Shown: positions 36,151 through 58,417, counted from the first letter of the stretch. The stretch is DNA of 64,000 nt from Lichenostomus cassidix (GCA_008360975.2 CM039189.1:9304056-9368055), one strand, 5' to 3'. The notes: a model not told the origin generated them from the letters alone. Made by a program: numbers and translations.

Positions 36151-36883
36151 GCAGAGACTGCCTTGAAATAAGAAACAACCCTGGGTCCCAACAAAATGAG
36201 GGCTTCTCCAGGCAAGTCCTCAGATCCCATCCCCCACCCTTTATCAAACCTCAGGTTGTACCAGACAATTCACAATTTGGGAAGAGACAGGGCACAGCTG
36301 GGCCCAGCACAGCCCCCTCCTTAGTGTAGCAGTTGTGGAGTGGCACACACCAGCCCACACAGCCCCTGGGACGGCCGTCAACACCCTTCACCACTGTCCA
36401 CCCCTGAGAAGGAGTTTTTCCTACCCCACAGCACCCAAAGTTTGAGGTCAATACTGTGGGAACCATTTCCAGGCCATGCAGAGGGTCTGTGCAACTGATG
36501 CATCAACCTGGACAGGGCAGCCTCAGCTCACACCCACACCACAGGCAGTTGCCAGCCCCAAAGAAGGCACAGCCAGCCCCAAACCTGGCTGCAGGACACT
36601 CACCCACCACCCCCTCCCTGTAACACCCAAGTCCATTCCATCAAGACTAGCACCATCAGAGCAGGAGCTGCCAGTAGCAAGACAGCGATTGCCCACAGCC
36701 AGGGAGCAGCAAGGATATCCAGACCCACTGCTGTAACCACATCCACATGTCTTAGTTCAGAGTCCAGCTGAGCACCAGGATACAGAGTGCCCAGGGGGTA
36801 GCCAGCACCACATCATACCTCCCCTTTCATGGGAGGGCAGGGGGAAACCTCTATGTCCAGAGAGGATCCCCCAAGGTCCCACA

Positions 36884-43251
<6,368 letters not shown>

Positions 43252-43374
43252 GGCGGGCGCGGGATGAGGAGGCTCCCCGGGCTGGAGCTCCGCCGCGCCC
43301 CGCGCACGTGGCCCCGCCGCCGCGCGCCGCCGCTGCCGCCCCGGGAATCCCGCCGCCTTTATCAGGGGCCGCGA

Positions 43375-43382
43375 TGACGTCA
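43375..43382 (-). promoter_or_regulatory. PLK3: Palindromic CRE in the PLK3 promoter
   Basis: TGACGTCA, the full cAMP-response element, lies about 125 bases before the PLK3 start codon inside a CpG island (about 43090-43460). A full CRE close to the start suits CREB/ATF control of an immediate-early gene. The transcription start itself is not determined. Confidence 0.6.
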
Positions 43383-43459
43383 CCCGCGGAGCTCCGCCCC
43401 CGGGCGGCCCCGCGCCGCCCTTAAAGGGGCCGCAGCGCGGGGAAGGGGGCGGGGTTCGG

Positions 43460-46400
43460 GGATTTCGGGAATGCGGTGGCGTGTCCTGTTCCTGCTAGCA
43501 GTGACATCGCGCTGGAGCTCAGGCAGGGTCCCGGTGCCTCTATCGCACAGGGCCCACCCATGCACACACAGTGACACCCCTCCAGTACAGGCTCCCCCCA
43601 GTAGATGCACCCCCCTCCTACAGACAGAGACACCCACAGACAGACAACCTTCCCTTGACTGACGGCTCTCTTTACGTCACACCGAGACCCCACAAACACG
43701 CAGAGCTCCGTCCTCAGCTCCCTCCCCTGTCTTCCAGGACACACAGTGCCCCCTCCCCATGCACATCTGTAAATACACACATAACACCTGCTAACAGGTG
43801 ATACCAGTGTGTCCCATGACTGTCTGGGGACCTCACACATCCTTCCCATGGAAAGGTTGTGGCCCAGGGAGGGATTTCAAAGCCCACGTGTTCCCTGTGG
43901 GCCCTGACCTGCCCTCCCTTGTGGCAAATCTGGATGCAGGCACATGCTCCCCAAGACCCTTGCACTCTGTGCCAGGGCCCAAGCAAAGGGGGTCACAGCA
44001 CACCCCAGGTGGGGTGCTGGGCATGCAGAGAACAGCAGAAGATGCAGAAGAGCTCCCTGGCCAGGCTGTTCCTGGGTAGATGCCCCTTGGCCATGCTTTC
44101 CTCCAGTTCCAGTCCAGCCCTGTGCCCCAGTGCCCTTGAAGCAGCCCTGAAAAGTCAGTCCCCTGCAGCTGCCCACAGCGACAGGTCCACACTGTCCCGC
44201 TGGGGACCACCATCCTTGCCCCTCGGTGCCTGGGAACCCCATGGTGGGAGCTCTGGTGCTGCGGAGTGGCCTGGCTGTGCAGGGAGTGCAGTGGTGGCCA
44301 GGCAAGGCGCCATAGTGGTGCTGCTCTCTAATGGCCGTGACGAGAACACGCCTCTGTCACCCGAAACGGGTCATGGAAGGATGCTTGGCAACTCTCCCTG
44401 CCCACGGGCGTGGCAGCTGGCAGGGGTGGCTGCAAACCCACAGCTCCCAAGAGGCTAAAGCAGCAGTGTTGCAAGAGCCCCTCAAAAGCAGATCCTGCTG
44501 CCCTTCCCATGCTCACACCACCCACAAGGTGACTGTGTGACCATTCCTTGTTCTGCGCCTCAGTTTCCCCCCACTGTAGCCCACTGTACCTCACTGATGC
44601 TCACTGTGCTCCTGAACATGCTGAGGGTTTTGCATGAGCACCTCTGGCAAACAGCCCCATTCTTCCCAGCACAGCCCCTTTCACCCCATGGTACTGGGAG
44701 CAAATTAACTCCCTATTTTTTTCTCCAGAAGTACTGAGAAAAGCTGCCTGAAGAGAATGAGGAAACAACATGGATCTCTCTGGTTTTTTCTTGGGTTTCC
44801 AGCTTTTGTAGGGGAAGCACACACAAACCCACTGCCCATCAGCAAACATTGCCCAGGAGCAGGCTGGGATGCTGCTGCCCTTGGGAGAAGCTGCCTGTTT
44901 CCATCACGACCCCGGGGCTCCCTGGAGCACTGGTGGCGTCACAGGTTTTCCGATGGGGGCCCCAGCTCGGGGCTGCCGGAGCTGAGTCAGCGCCTGAAGG
45001 CAGTGCATGGGCGGAGGCACCCAGGAGTGCAGGAGGGCCCCGGGGGACCTGTCTGGGGATGATGTGACAGACAGGGGCTGTCTCGGGATCCCCCGCAGAT
45101 GCACAGTGCCTGCAAGGACCGAGAGCTGCTGTCTCTGCTCCTGCTCCCCACTGCCTCTGGGTGAGTTCTTGGGCAGGGGGCAAGGATGGACCCCACAGCC
45201 CATGTCCTGCTGAGGCTGAGGCATCTCCTCTCCAAGAGGGATGGAACCTGGGAGCAGACCCCCACCACCTACAGCGGGGGTCCCCTGTGATGCAGAGCAT
45301 CTCAGTCATGGGTTTTCCCATCACTGATCTGGGGCAGTGGGAGGAACTGTGGTTCAAGATTACCAGCCTGTTGGGCCAGGGGAGGGGGAGGCTCTGGGGT
45401 GAACTCTTGCTGCCTGCAGCTATTTAGGTGGAGTTACAAGAAAAGGGAGCCAGGCTCTCTGGGGAGGTGTACAGCAAAATAAGGACAGGCACCCAATGCA
45501 AGTTGCATCAAGGGAAATTCCACTGAGATATTAGGAAACTTTTTTCCCCTCTGTGTGTGGTAAAATATCACAGGAGCCCAGAAACTGTGGGATCTCTGTC
45601 GTCTGTGATACTCAGCCCTGGCCTGGTCTCCCGCCCTCGCAGAATTCAGTGATGCTCAGCAACATCAGGAGCAGTGGAGCTGAACCCAGCTGCCAGCTCA
45701 CGTCTGCACCAGGGCTGCCTCCCCAGGGCTGCATGGTGCTGCTGTGTGCCCTGCATGTGGTGCCTTAGCTGCAAGAGCAACACCAGCTGAGCATCGAGGT
45801 GTAGGCAAGCTGGCAAAGATTGGGGTGACAGCCCTGACCCCCTCAGGAGCAGGGTTTTCCCATCCTTCAGCACAGCTCTGCAAAGCACGGGGCTGCAGCC
45901 ACCAAGCAGGAGGATGGAGTGGGTGGTTGGTCCTTGGGTGAGCTGGGGAAGGAAGAATCAGCACCAGGAGGGGCCAAGGAACCGGCAGGTTCCACAAGGC
46001 ACCACAGCCCTGCACATGTTCAGCCCAGGTCCCATCTTGCCCACCTCCACCAGTACTGAAGCAAAGAGCTGTTGGTACCACTCCCCGTGCCTCGGTTTAC
46101 CTGATTCACCCTGCAGTGAGCACACATGCACTTTCAGGGTATGGAAACAGATCTCCCCTCTCCAGCACTGCTTTTCTGTGGGATGTAGGGCTCATGTCTG
46201 ACTCTGCTCCTCCTTACCGGTCTGGGACTTGTGTGGGATGGAAGGAATTCATAATGGATCCAGTGATGGAGCAGGAAGCTGGCCCTTTTGGTCCCCATCT
46301 GGCAAGAATGTCCACTCTGCATCCTTTTGCCAGTGGAGCTGGCAGTTGCACCCAGCCGGGCAGAGCCCTCTCCCCGTCCCAGGAGAGAGAGGAACTCTCA

Positions 46401-46846
46401 GCAGAGCCCAGCCCAGCCCCTCTCCGGGAGCTTGGAGGGCTGATGAGGGAGTACAGAGGGGGCTGGAGGGACACATGTCTCGTGGGGGGCAGAGGGGGCA
46501 GAGAGGGAGAAGTTGGGAAGGAACATTGTTCTGGGGGATGGAGAGGGGAAGGATGGTGAAGGGATGGGTGCTGTGGCTTACGGTGGAGGGGCAGAAGGAG
46601 GGGCAACACCGGGTTGACTGACTGCAGGGGAGCTGGGTCAAGCGTAATTTGGGGGTACCGCTGCACAGTGCGGCTGGAGGGTCCCTGCGACGAGACTGGG
46701 CACGAGGGGCTGAAGGGCGGCATGGGCCGGGCTGTGCCGGACGGCAGCGGGGCCGGGGCGGGATGTGGCGGGGCCGCCCCGCGGCGAGGCGGAGTCGGCG
46801 GCCGCGCCCGGCGGGAGCGCGGCGGGACGCGGAGCGGCCCCGGAGG
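43460..46846. other. Spacer between divergent PLK3 and the LRR receptor gene
   Basis: No gene was recognised in 3.4 kb. In particular there is no bestrophin-like exon although BEST4 occupies this interval in mammals. The last 250 bases are a CpG-rich promoter for the LRR gene. Confidence 0.55.
44980..44992 (+). promoter_or_regulatory. MAF-recognition-like element (GCTGAGTCAGC)
   Basis: The 11-base palindrome GCTGAGTCAGC matches the core of the T-MARE consensus, bound by MAF/NRF2/BACH-type bZIP factors. It is 1.9 kb upstream of the LRR receptor gene start. Function is inferred. Confidence 0.35.
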
Positions 46847-48355
46847 ATGGGGCGGGCGGCGGCAGGTGAGGCCGGGCAGGGCACCGGGGGCACGGGAATA
46901 GCTACGGGGGTCGCTGGCTGCCCGCGGGCACCCGGCCGGAGCAGCGGGACGTCGCGGGAAAGGCAGCCCCGGGCTGGCGGGGGACGGTGGCACTGGGGCA
47001 CGGTTCCGGGAGGACCTGCGGCAAGCGGGTCCTTTTCTGGTGGGGAGAAGGAGTGGGGTTCACTCTCCCCCGCCGGGAAGGCTGGAGCAAGGGAAGCGGG
47101 AGGGCAGGTCGAGCAAGGAGTCACCGTCCCCTCTGCTCTCCCCACAGGTGTCGGGCTGGGCACCGTGTCCCTCTGGGGCAGCCTCCTGCTCGCTGCCGGC
47201 CTTGCCCTCGACCCAGCACCGCCAATCTGCAACTGCTCAGAGCCCATGGACTACCAGGTTTTCCAGGAGGCGCCGCTCCCGGAGAGCTGCTGCCTCAACT
47301 TCACCAGCTCCAACATCACTCACCTGGACTGGGGTGCACTGGTGGGGGTGCAGGGGCTGCGGGAGCTCTACCTCTCACACTGTGGCATTTCGGCTATCAG
47401 CAATGCACAGGGAGTCCCTCCCGCCTTGGAGATCTTACACTTAAGTCACAACCTGCTGGAAAGTCTCCCTGGAAACTTTCTGGAAGATGCTCCTAATTTG
47501 AGGGTCATTTATCTGGACAGCAACCAGCTTCAGGAGCTACCCAGCTCCTTCCTGAAAGCATCTTCCCAGGTCCAGGAGGTCTACCTGGGCTTCAATGCCC
47601 TCACTTTCCTTCCTGCCAGCCTCCTGAAGCCATCCCTGCTCCAGCTTCAGCTCTCCAACAACAGCTGGGACTGCAGCTGTGCTTTGCTCACCAACCTGGA
47701 GGGTTGGTCCAACCAGACTGCTGAGGTTATCTGCCACACACCAGAGCACTACCACGGCATGGGCCTCTGGAGCATCCCCCGGGATGAGCTGTGCCGCTCA
47801 CACAGCCTCACCACCCTCTTCATCTGCCTGCCCCCTCTCCTCATCCTCATCAGCATTGCTTGGTGCTTCTGCCGGCAGAAGAAAAAGACCAACTACAGCC
47901 TTCAGAGCAGGTCCCAGAGCCACCGAGCCATGGCAGAGAGGAGCAATGTGCCAATGTCTGCAGAGCCTCACCACTACATCCCCTATGAGCTGCCTGCTGC
48001 TCCCTCCAAGACTGAGAAGAAAGTGCTGCTGGGCAAACACGTCGTGCTCCAGCCCTTTGTGGATCCACTGGAGAGTGCCAGAGACCTCTATGAGGAGGTG
48101 GAGATACAGGTGGGATCCCCCAGCAGTTCCCAGCTGCCAACCCACGAGGGGCAGCTGGGCACCCCAGCACCAAGGGCAGAGGACCTGGGCAGTGAGCCAG
48201 AAGTGGACACTGTCAGCGTGAGCGAAGTCCTGAAGGACTCTGCTGACCGGGAGAAGATCTACATGAGTCAGTCAACCAGCTATTACAACCTTGTACCTGA
48301 CATCGAGCTGGACGACTCAGACAACCTGGAATATGAGACCATTGACCTGCACTGA
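46847..48355 (+). CDS. LRR single-pass membrane receptor-like protein, tyrosine-rich tail
   Basis: I do not recognise an orthologue. Exon 1 is 46847-46865 and exon 2 is 47148-48355, giving 408 residues. Residues 1-27 form a signal peptide (SLWGSLLLAAGLAL). A Cys-rich cap (CNC, CC) leads into about four or five leucine-rich repeats (70-175) and an LRR C-terminal cap with WDCSC (180-184) and later cysteines. A transmembrane helix spans about 226-247, then RQKKKTNY. The cytoplasmic tail has tyrosines in YIPYEL, DLYEEVEI, IYMS, SYYNLV (YxN, a GRB2-type site) and LEYETI (ITIM-like). Overall layout resembles LRRC25 of mammals, also a two-coding-exon LRR protein with tail tyrosines, but similarity is weak. 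The frame stays open through the intron, so an unspliced longer product is formally possible; the spliced form gives the clean signal peptide. Confidence 0.8.
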   Translation: MGRAAAGEAGQGTGGTGIATGVAGCPRAPGRSSGTSRERQPRAGGGRWHWGTVPGGPAASGSFSGGEKEWGSLSPAGKAGAREAGGQVEQGVTVPSALPTGVGLGTVSLWGSLLLAAGLALDPAPPICNCSEPMDYQVFQEAPLPESCCLNFTSSNITHLDWGALVGVQGLRELYLSHCGISAISNAQGVPPALEILHLSHNLLESLPGNFLEDAPNLRVIYLDSNQLQELPSSFLKASSQVQEVYLGFNALTFLPASLLKPSLLQLQLSNNSWDCSCALLTNLEGWSNQTAEVICHTPEHYHGMGLWSIPRDELCRSHSLTTLFICLPPLLILISIAWCFCRQKKKTNYSLQSRSQSHRAMAERSNVPMSAEPHHYIPYELPAAPSKTEKKVLLGKHVVLQPFVDPLESARDLYEEVEIQVGSPSSSQLPTHEGQLGTPAPRAEDLGSEPEVDTVSVSEVLKDSADREKIYMSQSTSYYNLVPDIELDDSDNLEYETIDLH

Positions 48356-49100
48356 TGCCAGGACTTGGGCTGTGTCTGGGACACACCAGCAGGATGGCAG
48401 GAGCTGGGCACGAGTGAAAACTGGCAGAGCAGGAGAGGCATGAGTTGTCCTGCTGTGGCTTACAGTGGCTGTTTGCAAAGCTGCACTTCCAAATACCCAT
48501 CCCTTCTGCTGTGAACCCCTACCATGTGAACCCCTAGCTTGCCATGTGCTGCAGCTGGGCAGGGGTGCAAGGGTGCTTCAGGCTCTGGGAACCCTGCCAC
48601 AGGCTGGCGGTGTCTGAGGACATGTGGGCTGTCATTGCCTGAGGAACTACATGGAGGGAAGGTGGGAGCTGGTTGGGGATTAAGTGACAGTGCTGTGTGT
48701 GCCAGACCCACTGACCAGAGCTTCGTCTCTTGCTGGAGCCAGATGGTATCTGGCACAGACCTGCTGCTTTCCAGCCTGCAGAGAACAGGGTCTGGAGACA
48801 TAAAACGAGGCTGGCCCTGCCTGTGTGGTCTGCGAGGGGTGTCACATTTGGACAGGGTGCCCTGGGCTTGTCAGGGGAAGCTTGAGGTGGCTCTGCCTGC
48901 TGCCCCACCCCACACCCAACTGTGGCACAGGGACTCAAAAGAGTCAATGCACATGTGTTGCTTCATGGAGTGTGTGCCCACTTGTGTGAGTGGGTGTGTG
49001 AAATGCACACACACACAGAGGGCAGCATCAGAGGGGGTCCCTTGCAGCCTCCCCTGCCTGATGTGCTGCCCAGTCCTGTAGGATCCAGCTCTTAGCAAGA

Positions 49101-49106
49101 AATAAA
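49101..49106 (+). terminator. Poly(A) signal of the LRR receptor gene
   Basis: AATAAATAATTTTA, about 750 bases after the stop codon at 48355. Confidence 0.75.
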
Positions 49107-49129
49107 TAATTTTACTCCTGGCAGTATGG

Positions 49130-52100
49130 CTCTATCCCCGTGTCTGTGTGGTCTGGGGTGGTGGGGAGCCAGCCAGTGAGATGTGGGGAATGCAGTGATG
49201 AATGACTTCACTCCTACCCCATCTACCCTCCCTTGCCCTGGGTGATGCCCCAGTGTGGGTCTTGCTCAGCATCCCTGGAGCTACTTTGTTGCCCTGGTAG
49301 AGCAGAGCTGGGCACTGGTAAAGGCCAACTCAGCCTCTGCCTTGCACCAGGATTTACAACACGGGTGGGGAAGGTGTCAGCCAACTGTAAATGCTGCAGC
49401 TCCTGAACAAAGCAGGAATTTGTGGGGCTCCTGGGAGCAGGGCAAAGGCTGGGGGGTGCTGTAAATCACTGGCCAACACAGGCACCCCCAGCATCACCGT
49501 GGTGTTCCAGCTCTTCTCCAGGGATAGGGGGTGGGGGGCACCCTTTAGTCCTGCTCGCCCTGCCCAGGGGGACTTTCTCTAGGCTGGAAGCTGCATTGGC
49601 CACCCTGTCTGCTCTGGAGCAGTCCTGGGCCTGGTGCCCAGGCAGGAAGGGAGGGAGCTGGGCAGGGCAGGACGTGGTGCTCCGGCTGGGAAAGGAAGTG
49701 GTGTTTCCTGCAGAGTGCAGTGCGGCTTCCAGCAGCCCATGGTGGGATTGCTCAGGCCTAGCACTGCTCAGTCCCAGCTCCACCTCGGTTGGGGATGAGG
49801 ATGGGGTGATTTCCCTTCCTGTCTCCTCTCACTCATGGATGTTTCCCACTGTTTCATATCTAGCTGTAATTTTTCCTTCCCTGTTCCCTCCTGGGCCCTA
49901 GGAAGTATCCCAGCCTTTAATATCCCTCCATCACCCTCTTCCAGGTACTACAGCCAGGGTATCTCAGTGTATGCTGTCTCATGCCATCCCCAAATCCCCA
50001 CAGGGACACAGAGACCAGAAGCTGCCACAGGGCAAAAGCAGGACAGGCAGGGTCAACAGCTGTCTCCAGGGGCTGCAGCCCAGCCCATGGGCATGTTTGA
50101 CTAGGGCAAACAGCTGCATTTTTCCCCTGTGCTCCAGAAATACCCTGCAGCCCTTCCCTAGGTGCCCCCTCTGGTCATATTCCCTGGGGTCCTATTCCTA
50201 GGGCTGCATGGAATGATGTAACATCCTGTCCTTTCCCCTCCTTCTCATGAAGCCTAAATTCAGATGCCATGGCTGCAAAGGGGAGTGACCCCAGTGGGTC
50301 TTGTTCAGCCCCTGCTCTGGTACCTGCAGCCCCCACCCAAATCTCCTTCTGTTACAGGTGGCAGGCAGGTATATTCCCTGTTCTATACCTGTGACAGCCC
50401 CAGCACACTCAGACGTGTTTTCCCTAAGAATATTAGTTTAAAAGTTTTTTCCTGCAAGTCCCCTTCCTTTAGAGCTCTCAAATTCCCTAAACAAGACAGC
50501 CCTGCTTCTCCTTCACTGTCTTGCAGGTCACTGCTGGACCTATTAAAGTGTAACTACGAGGTCATTTCCTGGGTTGGATCATGTCCTGTGAAAATACCCC
50601 AAAGTTAATACTGCATGGAGTTGAGAGCACCACTCAACAGCAAGGAACAGGACACAAAAAAAGTGACTTCACCTGGGTGGTTATGCTGCCAGCTGATCAG
50701 CCTATGAAAGCAGCTCTTTTTAAATTCAGACCCTGCAATTATCAGAAGCGGGTAAAGTTCTTAGGCCAGACTTTTGTACTTCCTAAGTCTAGCCAGGCTA
50801 AAGCTGTGCTTAACTCCAGCCCCTGCCCATCTCTTCCTGGCTTAGTGCATGACAGGTTTGCCCACTCCCAGGCAGGTAAGTCCCTGTGCCATCCATACGG
50901 CTGTGCATCCTTGGGAGTGAAGTGCCACACATCCCTGGCTGGCTGCCACAGTCCTGTTCCCATGTCACACCTCCAGCACAGCTCCAGGTGCCACTTTCAT
51001 TGCCATGGACAGCTGCCCTTGGCAGCTGTGTTTCTCAGAGCAGTAACTTTGTAAGCAGCATCCACTGATGAGCCATAATCTTGCTCATCAGGGGACAGGT
51101 TTATAATCCTGTTCTGACACCAAGGTGGCATTTGCTGTATAAACCTCAGTTTCTCCATCTGTACAAAGTTCCCCAGAAACACCCTGAATGCTGTTTGCAC
51201 ACAATGGAGGATGAAGGGAGAGAAGAAACACTCAGAGGAAGCAGCCGTAACACATCCGTGCCAAGTGCCTTTATTGCCTCCACCCCACCTCTCTGGAAAG
51301 CAGGCGTTGCTGGAGAGCAGGGAAAGTTTACACGGGATCGCTATGGAGAAGGAATGTGCTTGTGCAAACATCCCACCCAGCCCAGGTCCCACTGGCAGGG
51401 ACTCCCGAGCTGCAGTAGCACCCAGCTGGGCACGGCTGTGCTCACAGTACCCATGAGCACAGACCAGTCTGTGAGGCAGTGCCAGTGCACACCCAGGTCA
51501 CAGCCCGCTGCCATCAGAACAGGTACCACTCTCCAGTGCATAGCTCTGGCACTGACTCATCCTCAGCTCCCTGCCAGCAACACAGGATGAACCTACACTC
51601 CCCAGGGCACCTCATGCTGTTACACCTGGCAAACACAGCACAGCACCACAGGAAAAAAACTTAAACCCCTCCCCCCGAGCCAAGCTATTTGGGGGCAGAC
51701 TGTTGCATTTTTAAAGCATGAGACTTGGGTCCTGCCACAACTCTGGTTGAGGGAAGACGATCATGGGCCACCTCCTTCATGTCAGAGCCAGTAATTGTGA
51801 TGCTGGGGCTGCAGAAAGCCTGACCTGCACCAAAGTGACCCGATGGCTGGACCAGACTTTTGTGAAAATACAGAAATGGGATGAAGCATGCAGTGTGTTC
51901 ACCTGACAAGCACAAGGTATGCAAGCCTGGCCTGCCCCACTGCACAGGACCAGCCCTCTGATGGGCTCCTGACTTGCTCTGATACCTGCATGAAGGGCAC
52001 CATTTGCAGAGATTTAATTTCCTTAATGACAGGAGCCTCTAGGAATACTAACACCAGCCCAAAACATCCAGAAAAGCTTTTGTTCACCACAGCTTTCCAA

Positions 52101-52835
52101 TTCCACCCCAAGTGATAGGGCAGAGAGCTGGAGTTTGTACCCAGCTTTCGAAAGGGACAGACCATGATGTGAGCCTGGCCCTTCTGCTAGAAGGAATTGA
52201 TCTTGCACTGGAATGAGACCAAGGAGGTCAGGGAAAGACCAGCTGGTCACTGAGCAGTGCCAGAGTTTGGTTAAAAGACACTGGACCCTCGAGGGAATTG
52301 TACAACCAGGCAGGAAACACCAAGCAACACAAGGGGCTGCTGGCCTGAACCAGGGGATAGGAACTCATGTAATGTGGAAGGCAGAGGCATGAGTTACCAG
52401 CTGCAGAGGCTGAAGGTGTAACAGCCAAGTTTTCATCAGATTAGATTTAGCAGCCCATTTCTGCACTGACCTCTCCAACACCTCAATTGTAGCACGTGCT
52501 GACTTAACACAGCACCGCAGAAGCTCCCAGGAAGCCAGAATTCTTAATGGGGTGGACACTTGCACCTTCCTCCCACTCAGAGGTTTCCAACACTGGACAT
52601 TTTCCACTTCTGCCAAATCTGACAACTTTTTCACACAGACTTGGTCCTGTAAGTCACCATCTTAGAACCCAGGGAGATATTTTACTTGAGCGCATCACAG
52701 TCAAGTTTTGCCTGAGGACATTAGGGATTCCTAGAGATCCATCTTCCTTCATATTATACAAGGCAGGCAGAGCTACACAAGCCCCCTCCACCCTGCACAC
52801 ATAAATGAGCGCACAACCTTTTACTGTGTAGCCTC
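49130..52835. other. Convergent spacer between the LRR gene and RPS8
   Basis: About 3.7 kb of moderately GC-rich unique sequence. I see no conserved exon, RNA gene or recognisable mobile element. Short frames lack similarity to known proteins. Confidence 0.5.
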
Positions 52836-52840
52836 TGGGT

Positions 52841-52872
52841 TTTATTCGTTCTCTTAGCACAGTAGTTTTTAT

Positions 52873-52873
<1 letters not shown>
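52841..52873 (-). terminator. RPS8: Two poly(A) signals at the end of RPS8
   Basis: On the minus strand the stop codon TGA runs into AATAAA (52873-52868), sharing its last base. A second AATAAA is at 52846-52841. The 3'UTR is therefore only about 20-50 bases. Confidence 0.8.
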
Positions 52874-57562
<4,689 letters not shown>

Positions 57563-57650
57563 GGTGCGGCACCGGCGAAAAGAGGCGGGGCGGAAGTTCG
57601 CGGGGCGGCTTGGCGGGGCGAGCTCTCGCGAGGCTGTTACGTCACCACGC
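57563..57650 (-). promoter_or_regulatory. RPS8: RPS8 promoter and 5'TOP leader
   Basis: Reading the minus strand, CTCTTTTCGCCGG begins at 57584. The pyrimidine tract makes a C there the likely transcription start, leaving a 22-nt TOP leader before ATGG. Just upstream, TCTCGCGAG (57624-57632) matches the housekeeping TCTCGCGAGA motif, and TTACGTCA (57637-57644) is a CRE half-site. Confidence 0.75.
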
Positions 57651-57710
57651 CGCTAGCGTGAGGCGCGCGCCGTTGCCTGGCGACGCGGCGGCGCTGAGGG
57701 GAGGCGGCGG

Positions 57711-57780
57711 GCGGGGGGGGGCGGCGGCGGGCAGCGGCGGCGGGGGGGGGGGGGGGGGGGGCGGCGGCGGGCAGCGGCGG
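57711..57780 (+). repeat. G-tract flanked by a direct repeat
   Basis: GCGGCGGCGGGCAGCGGCGG occurs at 57721-57740 and again at 57761-57780. The 20 bases between are CGG-type sequence and an uninterrupted run of about 20 G (57742-57761). It lies between RPS8 and the U5 genes, has strong G-quadruplex potential, and is a likely place for sequencing or assembly length error. Confidence 0.85.
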
Positions 57781-57967
57781 CGGCTCTGCCCGCGGGCCTG
57801 GAACGGAGCGGGCTTTGTCGGGGGTCTGCCTGCTGCAGGCCACTCCTTCCTGCCCCGCGAGTCACCGCGCGAACGCCTCCGCACAGGGCCCAGCGCCCGG
57901 CGTCCCGCGGCGGGGCCGAGCGAGAGCAACAGCCCTTGTGCACACGGGCTGTGGGTCGTGAGAGCCT

Positions 57968-58054
57968 CATTAGCATATCCATATTAGTATTCTGAGTAAT
58001 TTGCATGCCCTGTGTACACAGCTGGCTTCATTAGCATATCGGTCATTAGTATTC
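57968..58054 (+). promoter_or_regulatory. Octamer-rich distal element of U5 copy 1
   Basis: A perfect octamer ATTTGCAT is at 57999-58006, and near-octamers ATTAGCAT lie within CATTAGCATATC at 57968-57979 and 58029-58040. ATTAGTATTC is also repeated at 57983 and 58045, so the segment is a diverged 61-base tandem duplication. snRNA distal elements use octamers bound by POU2F1; spacing to the U5 start is about 270 bases. Confidence 0.65.
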
Positions 58055-58217
58055 AGACTTGTTCCCGTACCCAGGATGCTTCGCGCGTTGCGGAGCGGCT
58101 CCGGTCGCGCTTTCCGCCGCTGCTCTCCGGGGCTGCCGTGTCCGGGCGCGGCTGCATGCGTGTCGTGCCACGGGAACAGGCCAGGGCGGTATGGGGGAGA
58201 ATTGGGGCGGCACGGTG

Positions 58218-58237
58218 TCGCCGTGTCCTTGAGAGTG
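58218..58237 (+). promoter_or_regulatory. PSE-like element of U5 copy 1
   Basis: TCGCCGTGTCCTTGAGAGTG lies at -60 to -41 from the U5 5' end, the normal position for the snRNA proximal sequence element, and matches the block at the same place before copy 2. No TATA follows, as expected for RNA polymerase II snRNA genes. Confidence 0.65.
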
Positions 58238-58277
58238 ACAGCTGAGGGGTGGTGTGTGCGCGAACGCGTGTCTGTTC

Positions 58278-58393
58278 ATACTCTGGTTTCTCTTCAGATC
58301 GTATAAATCTTTCGCCTTTTACTAAAGATTTCCGTGGAGAGGAACAGGCACGAGTGTCGAGAAATTTTTTGAGGCTCCATTTCGGTGGAGCTA
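58278..58393 (+). ncRNA. RNU5: U5 spliceosomal snRNA, copy 1
   Basis: A 116-nt U5 snRNA starting ATACTCTGGTTTCTCTTCAG. Invariant loop 1 CGCCTTTTACTAAAG, which contacts exon ends during splicing, is intact. The Sm site AATTTTTTGAG and the 3' stem-loop GGCTCC-ATTTCG-GTGGAGC are present, so the gene looks functional. A 3' box follows at 58405. Human RNU5 genes are also near KIF2C/RPS8. Confidence 0.95.
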
Positions 58394-58404
58394 TCCCATT
58401 TCTG

Positions 58405-58417
58405 GTTTAAAAATAGA
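58405..58417 (+). terminator. 3' box of U5 copy 1
   Basis: GTTTAAAAATAGA fits the snRNA 3'-box consensus (GTTT, short spacer, AAARNNAGA) and begins 12 bases after the U5 3' end. Confidence 0.8.

Noticed and set aside
46649..48355. Single-exon reading of the LRR gene from further upstream
   Set aside because: The frame is open through the intron by chance; the upstream translation is CpG-island text, while splicing from 46865 to 47148 gives a normal signal peptide.
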